Assembly: GCA_015064895.1 (NCBI GenBank)
Contig: SVRI01000006.1
Span: 1-64,000, forward strand
From: Oscillospiraceae bacterium
GTDB taxonomy: Bacteria > Bacillota > Clostridia > Oscillospirales > CAG-382
Reading direction: 5' to 3'
Length of the DNA stretch: 64,000 nt
The position numbers and the translations under genes are program-made. The notes below the pieces were generated by a model. It did not search any database, was not told where the DNA came from, and saw only the letters and a list, made by a program, of their open reading frames with translations. Positions within the stretch are counted from its first letter, which is position 1. Every line of letters starts with the position of its first letter. Shown in pieces: positions 28,264 to 35,691 of the stretch.

Positions 28264-28938
28264 TTATTTCACAGCACACCTCAGTTTATCAATTGCGGCA
28301 TTCTCTATTCTTGAAACATATGACCTTGATATTCCGAGCTTTATTGCAATTTCCCTTTGAGTCATAGGTTTTGAAAAACCAAGGGCATATCTCATGAATA
28401 TTATTTGTCTTTCTCTTTTATTAAGGCTTTTTTCGATTGCCTTCATGAGGTTTTCTATTTTAATTTTTACATCTATTCTTTCAGCTATATCATCATTAAC
28501 ACTCAGTATATCCATATATGTCAGCATATTTCCGTCGGAATCAACATCAAGAATTTCATTAAGTGATGTGTCCGTTGAATACTTCTTCTGTGCTCTGAAA
28601 TACATAAGTATTTCATTCTGAAGGCATCTTACGGCATATGTAGCAAACCGGTTCTTACAGTCTGGATTATACGAGTCTATTGCCTTTATAAGTCCGATTG
28701 TACCGACCGAAATAATATCGTCGGATTCTGACGGAGAAACAGAATACTTTTTTGCAATATGTGCCACAAGCCTCAGATTTCTTTTAATAAGTGTTTCTCT
28801 TACCTCATATTCTCCGTTTCTGAGGCGAACAAACAGTTCCTTTTCTTCCTTTGGAGAAAGTGGCTGAGGAAACGACTGAGTTGATCCCGACACCCTCAAA
28901 AAAAGAAAAAACATACCGCAGAACAATGTAGAAAGCAT
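28264..28938 (-). CDS. sigK: RNA polymerase sporulation sigma factor SigK (pro-form)
   Basis: Late mother-cell sigma factor. The 224-residue protein matches SigK closely: SFPQPLSPKEEKELFVRL, ETLIKRNLRLVAHIAKKY (region 2), DIISVGTIGLIKAIDSY, NRFATYAVRCLQNEILMYFRA, and a region 4 helix-turn-helix (MTQREIAIKLGISRSYVSRIE). It begins with a hydrophobic pro-sequence (LFCGMFFLFLRV) of the kind removed by SpoIVFB at the mother-cell membrane. The segment before FPQPLS is 22 residues, about five shorter than I recall for B. subtilis. The reading frame is unbroken, so no skin-type element interrupts it. It is divergent from a spore-hydrolase gene. Confidence 0.95.
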   Translation of the reverse strand: MLSTLFCGMFFLFLRVSGSTQSFPQPLSPKEEKELFVRLRNGEYEVRETLIKRNLRLVAHIAKKYSVSPSESDDIISVGTIGLIKAIDSYNPDCKNRFATYAVRCLQNEILMYFRAQKKYSTDTSLNEILDVDSDGNMLTYMDILSVNDDIAERIDVKIKIENLMKAIEKSLNKRERQIIFMRYALGFSKPMTQREIAIKLGISRSYVSRIENAAIDKLRCAVK

Positions 28939-29049
28939 ATTACCACCCTTTTATGTTTTATAACTCATTCTATGCTCTACTGCTTGTATACTTTTCCTGA
29001 TTCGGAATAAAAAAGCCGCAATAATCATTATTTTTAATGGGTGATTACA

Positions 29050-30318
29050 ATGATTATTACAACAAAGCAAGGCGACACATTATCCCTTCTATCCGAACAA
29101 TACGGCATACCTGTCAAAAAAATAATCGCTGACAACGGAATTACAGATAATGCACTTGCTTTGGGACAGTCATTATATATCGGCATTCCGTCTGAAAGTC
29201 TGACAGTGCTTACAAATGATACGGCAGATAATGTTTCATCGGAAAACGGAATCAATGAAAAGCAGTTATTGAGAAACAACTATATTTTAGGCGGGAAAAA
29301 CGATATTCCCATAGGCACTTTTATTGTACTTGACTATAAGGAGCAATCTGACACAGAAAAGATTATCGGCGGATACGCATATGATTTTATCGGTACTCAG
29401 AGATTATTATCGGTTATAAATTATCTCAGCTACATTATGCCGTTTACATACGGGTTTACAAATGATGGAGAGCTTATATCACCTGATGACACTTTTATTC
29501 TTTCTACGGCAAAGAAAACAAATGTCAAAGCTCTTATGCACATATCGACACTTACAGAGGAAGGCTACTTTGACAGCAATCTGCCATCCTTTATTTTTGA
29601 AGATGAAGAAGTTAAAAACAGACTGATAAACAACATAATCGAAAAAGTTTTAAACAAAGATTATGACGGAGTTGACATTGATTTTGAGTATCTGACTTCG
29701 GTTCAAAAAGACGGATATATTGAGTTTACAAAACAGCTTTCGGATGCCCTTCATGCCTTGGGTAAAATACTTGTAATTGCTGTTCCGCCCATGACAAGCA
29801 AAGAACAAAGAGGCGTGCTTGTTGACGGGATTGACTATGAATCCCTCGGAGAAAATGCCGACTATATTCTGATTATGGCTTATGAATACGGATATCGTTT
29901 CGGACCTCCTCTTGCAATTTCACCGATTAATCAGGTAACTCGAGTGCTTGATTATGCACTTACCGTAATACCGAATGAAAAGATACTTCTCGGCATTTCA
30001 AACTACGGCTACGACTGGACTCTGCCATATGTTAGAGGTGTATCGGATGCACCCAGCATCTCAACGGTTGAGGCGGTAGAGCTTGCCAAAAAGTACGGCT
30101 CTGAAATACAGTTTGACGATGTGGCAAAGGCACCGTTTTTCTTTTATACAGATGATTTTGGTCAATCACACGAGGTATGGTTTGAAGATGCAAGAAGCTT
30201 TGGGGCAAAAATGGATTTAATTAAGGAATACAATCTTGCAGGCGGCTTTATATGGGATTTGATGAGAGACAATCCGCAAGGGTTTGTAACGATTAACAGC
30301 CTTGTGAAAATTGACTGA
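29050..30318 (+). CDS. LysM plus GH18 spore peptidoglycan hydrolase (YaaH/SleL-like)
   Basis: The protein is 422 residues. One N-terminal LysM domain (about 1-46, TTKQGDTLSLLSEQYGIPV) binds peptidoglycan. After a short linker, a GH18 TIM barrel runs from about 100 to the end, with the catalytic D-x-x-D-x-D-x-E signature in YDGVDIDFEYL, ILIMAYEYGYR and a terminal GGFIWDLMRDN. The architecture matches spore cortex N-acetylglucosaminidases such as YaaH and SleL, usually with two LysM repeats; here the second is degenerate or lost. No signal peptide is seen, as for other coat-deposited members. ATG 29050 is chosen because GGGTGA lies upstream. Divergence from sigK supports a sporulation role. Confidence 0.9.
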   Translation: MIITTKQGDTLSLLSEQYGIPVKKIIADNGITDNALALGQSLYIGIPSESLTVLTNDTADNVSSENGINEKQLLRNNYILGGKNDIPIGTFIVLDYKEQSDTEKIIGGYAYDFIGTQRLLSVINYLSYIMPFTYGFTNDGELISPDDTFILSTAKKTNVKALMHISTLTEEGYFDSNLPSFIFEDEEVKNRLINNIIEKVLNKDYDGVDIDFEYLTSVQKDGYIEFTKQLSDALHALGKILVIAVPPMTSKEQRGVLVDGIDYESLGENADYILIMAYEYGYRFGPPLAISPINQVTRVLDYALTVIPNEKILLGISNYGYDWTLPYVRGVSDAPSISTVEAVELAKKYGSEIQFDDVAKAPFFFYTDDFGQSHEVWFEDARSFGAKMDLIKEYNLAGGFIWDLMRDNPQGFVTINSLVKID

Positions 30319-30337
30319 AAATATGTATTTTTTTACC

Positions 30338-30366
30338 TTGATTATTCGGTCGTCATATGGTAGAAT
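30338..30366 (+). promoter_or_regulatory. Sigma-A-like promoter of the TIM-barrel glycosidase gene
   Basis: TTGATT (30338-30343), 17 bp, TAGAAT (30361-30366), 33 bp before the ATG. The -10 region contains ATATGGTAGAATATA (30355-30369), repeated exactly in the GH95 promoter on the other strand at 63496-63510. Confidence 0.55.
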
Positions 30367-30398
30367 ATAGAAAAACAAGCGTTTCAGGAGGCAAAAAA

Positions 30399-32393
30399 AT
30401 GAACATTCTTCCCCAGAGACAAGTGCATCTTGACTTTCATACAACAGAATCTATCGACGGCATCGGCTCAAGATTTGACAAAAAGCAATTTCAGAGCTGT
30501 CTTAAAAAAGGACATGTAAATTCCATTACGGTTTTTGCAAAATGCCATCACGGCTGGGCATACTTCCCCAGTGAGGAGAACGAAATGCACCCGGGTCTTC
30601 ATGGCTTTGACTTACTTTCCGCACAGCTTGAAGCATGTAAAGAAATCGGTGTTCAGGCACCCATTTACATCTCGGCAGGCTTTGACCAGAAATATCTGGT
30701 TGAGCATCCCGAAGATCTTTTAGTATGGCCTTGGAATGCACCGGCACTTGAAATCGGCATTGAAGAAGACGGTCACAAATACATTGCAGACAAACCGGGC
30801 TTTCGTGTAATTTGCTTCAACACACCCTATCTTGAGGTACTCAAAAGACAGGTTGAAGAGGTTGTTCGCAAATTCAATCCCATCGGAATTTTCCTTGATA
30901 TTGTAGGTCCGAGACTCTGCTTCTGTAAAAACTGCAGAAGAGATGTCATTGCAATGGGACTTGATCCCGAAGTACCCGAAAACTACTGGCCTGTTGCAGA
31001 CGCAGTTTACAAAAAGTACTACACAACAATAAACGAAGCTGCCCGTGCAATTAAGCCTGACATCAGAATCTTCCACAACGGCGGCCACATTGCCTGCGGA
31101 CAAAGAGAAAGAGCACATGCAAACACTCACCTTGAACTTGAAAGTCTGCCAACCGGCGGCTGGGGATACGACCATTTCCCCAAGAGTGCAAAGTATGTAA
31201 AAAACCTCGGTATGGACTATCTCGGCATGACAGGCAAGTTCCACAGCACATGGGGCGAATTCGGCGGTTTCAAGCATCCTAATGCATTGAAGTATGAGGT
31301 TGCACTCAGTCTCGCCAACGGTGCAAAGTGTTCCATAGGTGACCAGATGCATCCATACGGCTTCCTTGATGATGCTACATACGAGCTCATCGGTGCAGCA
31401 TACGCAGAGGCTGAAAAGGTTGAAGAATACTGCTACGACATTGATATTATTGCACAGATAGGCATACTTGAAAAGGAAGGCTTTGTAAGAACCAATTCTC
31501 AGGGAACTCAATGCGATACCGGTGCAAACAGAATGATGCTTGAAGGCAAGTATCTTTATGAAAACATCGACACAGAATGTGATTTTTCAAAGTACAAGCT
31601 GATTATTCTCCCCGATTCCGTAAAAGCTGAAGGAGAACTTAAAACAAAGCTTCAGGATTTTGTAAAAAATGGCGGCAAGGTGCTTTGTACAGGCAATGCA
31701 GGTACTGATGAAAACGATGAATTTGCTTTTGACCTTGGTGTTAAGTTCATTGGCAAGAGCGATGTCAATCCCTCCTACTACAGACCAGACTACGAGGCGG
31801 TGGGACTTTCTTCCACAAATTACGTTATGTTCTCAAACAAATACGATGTAGAGCTTACAGACGGCAAGGTAATGGGCTATGTCAGAAATTCCTTCTTCAA
31901 CAGAGAACCACAGCATTTCTGCTCTCACAAGCACACCCCCTTCACCATGGAAGACGCTTTCCCCGGTGTTGTTCTCGGCAAAGACGGCGGATATATTGCA
32001 TGGGAAATTTTCTCTGAATATGCAGAGGTAGGCAGCATTATTCTTAAGGATACGGTTATAAGAGTTATTGACGAAATCCTCGGCGAAGACAAGATCATGA
32101 GGACCAATCTTCCCGCAGGTGCGGTTGTTACATTTAACGAACAAAAGGCAGACAACAGATACGTACTTCACGCACTTTATGCTGCACCCGTAGTTCGCGG
32201 CAAAAACACACAGATTATCGAAGACCTTGTACCGCTTCACAACAGTGAATTTGAAATCAAGGTTGACAGGAAGATTAAGAACGTAAAGCTTGTTCCTCAG
32301 AACAAGGCAATAAAGTTCAAACAGAAGAACGGCACCGTCTCATTTAAAATTAACGAGTTTTCCTGCAGTCAGATTGTTACACTTGAATATTAA
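30399..32393 (+). CDS. TIM-barrel glycoside-hydrolase-like protein (GHL6-like)
   Basis: A 664-residue cytoplasmic protein. The N-terminal ~330 residues read as a TIM barrel: RQVHLDFHTTESIDGIGSRF, VNSITVFAKCHHGWAYFPS, PIYISAGFDQKYLVEHPEDL, GIFLDIVGPRLCFCKNCRRD, and then FHNGGHIACGQ. From about 390 to 560 there is a flavodoxin-like segment (YKLIILPDSVKAEGELKTKL ... GGKVLCTGNAG), like the trimerisation domain of beta-galactosidases. A beta domain closes the protein. The pattern matches proteins annotated as hypothetical glycosyl hydrolase 6, related to GH29 and GH42 barrels. The substrate is unknown. ATG 30399 has CAGGAGG upstream. Confidence 0.8.
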   Translation: MNILPQRQVHLDFHTTESIDGIGSRFDKKQFQSCLKKGHVNSITVFAKCHHGWAYFPSEENEMHPGLHGFDLLSAQLEACKEIGVQAPIYISAGFDQKYLVEHPEDLLVWPWNAPALEIGIEEDGHKYIADKPGFRVICFNTPYLEVLKRQVEEVVRKFNPIGIFLDIVGPRLCFCKNCRRDVIAMGLDPEVPENYWPVADAVYKKYYTTINEAARAIKPDIRIFHNGGHIACGQRERAHANTHLELESLPTGGWGYDHFPKSAKYVKNLGMDYLGMTGKFHSTWGEFGGFKHPNALKYEVALSLANGAKCSIGDQMHPYGFLDDATYELIGAAYAEAEKVEEYCYDIDIIAQIGILEKEGFVRTNSQGTQCDTGANRMMLEGKYLYENIDTECDFSKYKLIILPDSVKAEGELKTKLQDFVKNGGKVLCTGNAGTDENDEFAFDLGVKFIGKSDVNPSYYRPDYEAVGLSSTNYVMFSNKYDVELTDGKVMGYVRNSFFNREPQHFCSHKHTPFTMEDAFPGVVLGKDGGYIAWEIFSEYAEVGSIILKDTVIRVIDEILGEDKIMRTNLPAGAVVTFNEQKADNRYVLHALYAAPVVRGKNTQIIEDLVPLHNSEFEIKVDRKIKNVKLVPQNKAIKFKQKNGTVSFKINEFSCSQIVTLEY

Positions 32394-32396
32394 CGC

Positions 32397-32426
32397 AAAG
32401 AAAGCACCCGAATGGGTGCTTTCTTT
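32397..32426 (+). terminator. Bidirectional terminator between GHL6-like and coat genes
   Basis: Perfect 13-bp stem AAAGAAAGCACCC / GGGTGCTTTCTTT with a GAAT loop; it touches the stop codon of the convergent coat gene. T-rich on both outer sides. Confidence 0.9.
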
Positions 32427-32871
32427 AATACATTCCGTTAGCTGACATATAGTCATAAATCATCTTTCCGTGGGTCTGTTCCTGTTTCTGGATGGAATTG
32501 AGATAGTTTCTTGCGTTCTCATCCGTAAACTCAAAGATGCATGTATCATAGAGCTTTGAAACTTCCTTTTCACCCGACAGAACATCGGTGCAAAGGTAGC
32601 AGTCTTCCTTTTTATCGGGAGTTTCGCTTGTATGGAATGCCGTAAATGTGGGAAGTGTCTGACTGCCGCCCTGTGTCTGAGGAACGGTGCCTGTTTCAAG
32701 CTGGCAAAGACCGTTTAAATGATTATTCTCGTGCTGTGCAAGGTCGGTAAACAGATTTTTAAGCTGCGGGTCCTTGGCACAAGCGGCGTGCTTTGTGTAT
32801 TTATCAATACACAGCTGTTCCTGATCCTTTAAGTCTTTTAAGAGACTCATTTCCTTTTGTGTTAATGTCAT
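32425..32871 (-). CDS. CotF-like spore coat protein
   Basis: A 148-residue, all-helical, ferritin-like protein. It has a first helix MTLTQKEMSLLKDLKDQEQLCIDKY and ALAQHE-type acidic-His pairs (FTDLAQHENNHL). A Pro/Gln/Gly linker follows, then LCTDVLSGEKEVSKLYDTCIFEF and a last helix ending in HGKMIYDYMSANGMY. The repeated E/Q-x-x-H arrangement and the Tyr-Met tail are typical of Clostridia coat proteins related to CotF. Two Cys pairs may crosslink. The AGGTG ribosome binding site lies inside a hairpin. It ends the minus-strand cluster that includes two lipoproteins. Confidence 0.85.
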   Translation of the reverse strand: MTLTQKEMSLLKDLKDQEQLCIDKYTKHAACAKDPQLKNLFTDLAQHENNHLNGLCQLETGTVPQTQGGSQTLPTFTAFHTSETPDKKEDCYLCTDVLSGEKEVSKLYDTCIFEFTDENARNYLNSIQKQEQTHGKMIYDYMSANGMY

Positions 32872-32876
32872 AAAAT

Positions 32877-32906
32877 CACCTCGACAGTATTATTACCGCC
32901 GAGGTG
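32877..32906 (-). promoter_or_regulatory. Hairpin enclosing the coat-gene ribosome binding site
   Basis: CACCTCG (32877-32883) pairs with CGAGGTG (32900-32906). On the minus-strand transcript the 3' arm is the GAGGTG ribosome binding site for the ATG at 32871. It may be a weak terminator after the lipoprotein gene or a translational block. Confidence 0.4.
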
Positions 32907-32918
32907 GAAAATCATTCA

Positions 32919-33908
32919 TTAGTATTCATAGTATGAGCTATAAATCTCGTTATATGGAATTTCGATTGAAACATCGCCGTAATCTCTGTATTCAGCACTT
33001 ATTCTGCAATCCTTAACACTTGAATCAACATCATCTTCCTCGGTCACTTCAGATACATACTCGGTTGCAGAACCTATATACGAATCCAACATATTTGTGA
33101 GGTCTACTTCAAAATATACAGGAAGATATGTTGCCTTATCTATGCCCAGCTCTACCTTGAAGGGCACCTTATCTGAAAATACTCTTTCATAAGCATCTTC
33201 GTCAATGCCGTATTCCTCAAGCGATTCGGCAACACCATCCATTTCCTCGGTTTTCATAAGTTCTAAGAAGTCGATTTCAACTTCACCTGTTATTTCATAA
33301 CAGTCCTTATCTCCATATACAACGTCGTCTACATTAGCTTCTTCCATGCTGTAGACAAGCAGAGGAATTTCAAATGCAAGAGAACCGGGTTCACCGTCTA
33401 CTGTTTCTTCCGACCAATAACCGTCGGTGCAGGTATATTCTACTCTTTCGTCATAGTCAGTATAGGTTTCAGATACCGAACCCACCCTGAGAGAATCAAT
33501 AATGGTCGCTGTGCCGTTATAGGCAAGGTCTGTGTCACGTTCAGAGACAATATCCATCGTTATTTCAAGAAATCCGGAAAGCATTGCAATATCAAAATAC
33601 ATTGTGGCATCCATACCGTAGTTTTCGACACCTGCCGCTTCATTTACGGTTCTTTCGAGAATCGTCTTAAACAGAGGAGTTTCTTCCTCAAGCTCCTCAT
33701 CTTCGTTTACTGTCTCTTCTTTCTTCGTTTTCGTTTCTTCATTATTATCGTCTTTATCTTTTTTGTCTTCTTTTTCCGTTATTTTGTTCTTATCCTTTAT
33801 GTCCTTATCTTCAGAATCATCGATGCTCACAAAGACACCCGAACCGCAGGAAGCAAGCATGGCAACAACCAAAACAAAGCTAAGTAAAAGTGCAACTGTT
33901 TTTTTCAT
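32919..33908 (-). CDS. Lipoprotein with charged linker, unknown function
   Basis: A 329-residue secreted lipoprotein: signal peptide MKKTVALLLSFVLVVAMLASC with lipobox LASC (lipid-anchored Cys about residue 21), then a ~55-residue Lys/Glu/Asp linker. The globular part starts near residue 80 (LFKTILERTVNEAAGVENYGMD) with many alternating beta strands. The layout resembles LolA/LppX-type substrate-binding half-barrels (CTDGYWSEETVDGEPG, then DCYEITGEVEIDF, then GIDKATYLPVYFEVDL). It is the second of two tandem lipoproteins with the same plan. No enzyme motif is seen. AAAGGAG lies upstream of the ATG. Confidence 0.88.
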   Translation of the reverse strand: MKKTVALLLSFVLVVAMLASCGSGVFVSIDDSEDKDIKDKNKITEKEDKKDKDDNNEETKTKKEETVNEDEELEEETPLFKTILERTVNEAAGVENYGMDATMYFDIAMLSGFLEITMDIVSERDTDLAYNGTATIIDSLRVGSVSETYTDYDERVEYTCTDGYWSEETVDGEPGSLAFEIPLLVYSMEEANVDDVVYGDKDCYEITGEVEIDFLELMKTEEMDGVAESLEEYGIDEDAYERVFSDKVPFKVELGIDKATYLPVYFEVDLTNMLDSYIGSATEYVSEVTEEDDVDSSVKDCRISAEYRDYGDVSIEIPYNEIYSSYYEY

Positions 33909-33930
33909 TATTAAAATCTCCTTTTATATA

Positions 33931-34983
33931 CTACGACACAAGGATTTCTGTCGGTCCGTCCGCACCGCCTATAATACCAACACTGGTGCTGTCAGATTCG
34001 GATTCTGCAGCTTCAAGCACTTCTTCGGGAACGGAAATTTCTGTTTCGTCAATGTTGCTGTACTCTACAGTTACAACAACCGATTCGATACTGAGTTTTT
34101 CAAAATCCACTTCATCATCAATAAGCATGGGGGCATATGCAGCCACTTCTTTAAGAACTGACTGGCTGAAATTTGTTGCATCAACAACCGTTGTAACAGG
34201 ATACATTGTAGAAACATCAATGTATTCCGAAACGGATATTGTTCCAAGATTATTGAGTTTTGAAACAAGCACAGGCTTTACAAGGGCAGGAACATCATAC
34301 GCTTTCAACATATCATCAAAAACATCTTTATAACCGAGATCTACAATGATATTGTAAAGCTCAGCATTGATATCATAGCTGATTTTATAACACTCTGTTT
34401 CATTATAGATTTCTTCGGAAACACTTGTGTTAAGCATGTATTTCATAATATCAAAGTTTTCGGTATCCGCCTTACCTGCAAACAACATGATTTGTGCACT
34501 GTCGCTTTCTGACATGCTTGATTTTTGCCATGTTCCGTCTACGTTCATATACACGGTCGGCTGTTCACCGGTCTGAGCGTAAAGCTCTGTGTTCTGAGGT
34601 TCAATGTACGGCTCACACTTGACACTTGCAATAACATGAGTAATAAGGTCTTCAATCGAAACCTCAGCAACTGAATCGGCAAGAACCGTTGATTCTGTTT
34701 CATCATATTTAAAATCAGCTACAGCCTTTACATTTGCAGTAAAGCTCTTCATTTGTGCATAGGCTTCGTTCTTCTGAGCGTATGCTTCTTTGAAGTCTGA
34801 AGATATCTCCTGTTTTTCAGGCTCCTTCTCTTCCTGTTCCGAGGTCTCTTCGTTATTTTCCTGTGGCTGTGTCTGTGCGGCATCAACAGCAGATTCTTCG
34901 GTCTTTCTGGTTTCTGCACTGCATGACGAAAGGCTTAAAACGGCAAGAATTAAACAAAGCAACAAAAGTACTATTCTCTTCAT
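33931..34983 (-). CDS. Lipoprotein ending in an IGGADGPT motif
   Basis: A 350-residue lipoprotein: signal peptide MKRIVLLLLCLILAVLSLSSC (lipobox LSSC, Cys 21), an acidic Gln/Glu linker, then from about residue 55 a LolA/LppX-like fold (VYMNVDGTWQKSS; ECYKISYDINAELY; YIDVSTMYPVTTVVD). It ends GIIGGADGPTEILVS. That octapeptide IGGADGPT (about 338-345) is the hallmark of beta subunits of sodium-pumping decarboxylases (OadB/GcdB), yet nothing else of that membrane protein is present. ATG 34983 follows GGAGATG; an in-frame upstream start at 35010 has no support. It is 22 bp upstream of the second lipoprotein. Confidence 0.88.
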   Translation of the reverse strand: MKRIVLLLLCLILAVLSLSSCSAETRKTEESAVDAAQTQPQENNEETSEQEEKEPEKQEISSDFKEAYAQKNEAYAQMKSFTANVKAVADFKYDETESTVLADSVAEVSIEDLITHVIASVKCEPYIEPQNTELYAQTGEQPTVYMNVDGTWQKSSMSESDSAQIMLFAGKADTENFDIMKYMLNTSVSEEIYNETECYKISYDINAELYNIIVDLGYKDVFDDMLKAYDVPALVKPVLVSKLNNLGTISVSEYIDVSTMYPVTTVVDATNFSQSVLKEVAAYAPMLIDDEVDFEKLSIESVVVTVEYSNIDETEISVPEEVLEAAESESDSTSVGIIGGADGPTEILVS

Positions 34984-35009
34984 ATAAACATCTCCTTTGT
35001 ATCCAAACA

Positions 35010-35018
35010 ATTATAACA
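35010..35018 (-). promoter_or_regulatory. Extended -10 promoter for the two lipoproteins
   Basis: Minus strand TGT-TATAAT (35018-35010) gives an extended -10 element about 26 bp upstream of the lipoprotein ATG. No good -35 hexamer is seen at 17 bp. It allows the pair to be transcribed independently of greA. Confidence 0.45.
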
Positions 35019-35043
35019 CACATATGTTAACTATTCTACACAT

Positions 35044-35541
35044 TTATCTTAACTGTATATTTTCGTCATCTTTTCCTTTTTCTATTTTTTTGATAACAAC
35101 ATCATAGCTATACGAAGGATTAACTTCAATTGTCACCCTATCACCGATTTTTCTTCCAAGCAAAGCTCTGCCCGCAGGCGACTCATTACTTATTCTGTTG
35201 TCGAAAATTTCAGCACGCATTGTAGTAACAATCATGTATGTTTCTTCGCAGTCATCTTCCTCAACATACACTGTTACTTTATCAAAAAGTCCGACTGTAT
35301 TTTCATCGCCCTCAACCTTGACAATAACAGCTGTATTTATCATGTTGTTGAGAAAACGAATACGGCGTTCATTTGCGTTCTTTTCCTGCTTTGCAATTTT
35401 GTATTCTGCGTTCTCCGAAAGGTCGCCGAAGGCTCTTGTTCTGACTACTTCCTTCAAAAGTTCGGGTCTGAGCACGCAGGTGCGGTATTCGATTTCTTCC
35501 TTCATTTTCTTTATGTCAACTTCTGTAAGTTCGTTGTGCAT
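35044..35541 (-). CDS. greA: Transcription elongation factor GreA
   Basis: Gre factors insert a coiled coil into the RNA polymerase secondary channel and stimulate cleavage of backtracked RNA. The protein has 165 residues. The coiled coil carries the conserved tip FGDLSENAEYKIAKQEKNANERRIRFL, with D and E for metal binding, and the C-terminal FKBP-like domain has FDNRISNESPAGRALLGRKIGD. ATG 35541 is used because GGAG lies 7 nt upstream; the in-frame ATG at 35547 is too close to that site. It is read from a perfect promoter at 35577-35605. Confidence 0.94.
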   Translation of the reverse strand: MHNELTEVDIKKMKEEIEYRTCVLRPELLKEVVRTRAFGDLSENAEYKIAKQEKNANERRIRFLNNMINTAVIVKVEGDENTVGLFDKVTVYVEEDDCEETYMIVTTMRAEIFDNRISNESPAGRALLGRKIGDRVTIEVNPSYSYDVVIKKIEKGKDDENIQLR

Positions 35542-35576
35542 AATCATTCTCCGATTCCTATTAAATAATATAAAAT

Positions 35577-35605
35577 ATTATACATCCGCCGGGCTTCTTT
35601 GTCAA
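35577..35605 (-). promoter_or_regulatory. Perfect-consensus sigma-A promoter for greA
   Basis: Minus strand TTGACA (35605-35600), 17 bp, TATAAT (35582-35577). Confidence 0.88.
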
Positions 35606-35626
35606 CCGAAACACTGCTTTTCCCTC

Positions 35627-35654
35627 TTGACAATTCGACAAAACATGGTATTAT
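35627..35654 (+). promoter_or_regulatory. Promoter of the transporter gene with an embedded Spo0A-box core
   Basis: TTGACA (35627-35632), 16 bp, TATTAT (35649-35654). The spacer contains TTCGACA (35634-35640), the complement of the Spo0A box core TGTCGAA. If bound there, Spo0A would be expected to block polymerase rather than activate it. Confidence 0.5.
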
Positions 35655-35691
35655 ATTTATTGGCAAAATTCAAATGAAAGGAAGTGGAGTT

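Noticed and set aside
28264..28938. Skin-like element in sigK
   Set aside because: The reading frame is continuous from pro-sequence to region 4; no recombinase is nearby.
28939..29049. Sigma-E or sigma-K promoters in the sigK/LysM-GH18 gap
   Set aside because: A CATAGAAT resembles a sporulation -10 on the minus strand, but the matching -35 and spacing are too poor to claim.
33931..34983. Calling the lipoprotein a sodium-pumping decarboxylase beta subunit because of IGGADGPT
   Set aside because: It has a lipoprotein signal and no membrane helices beyond it; only the octapeptide matches.
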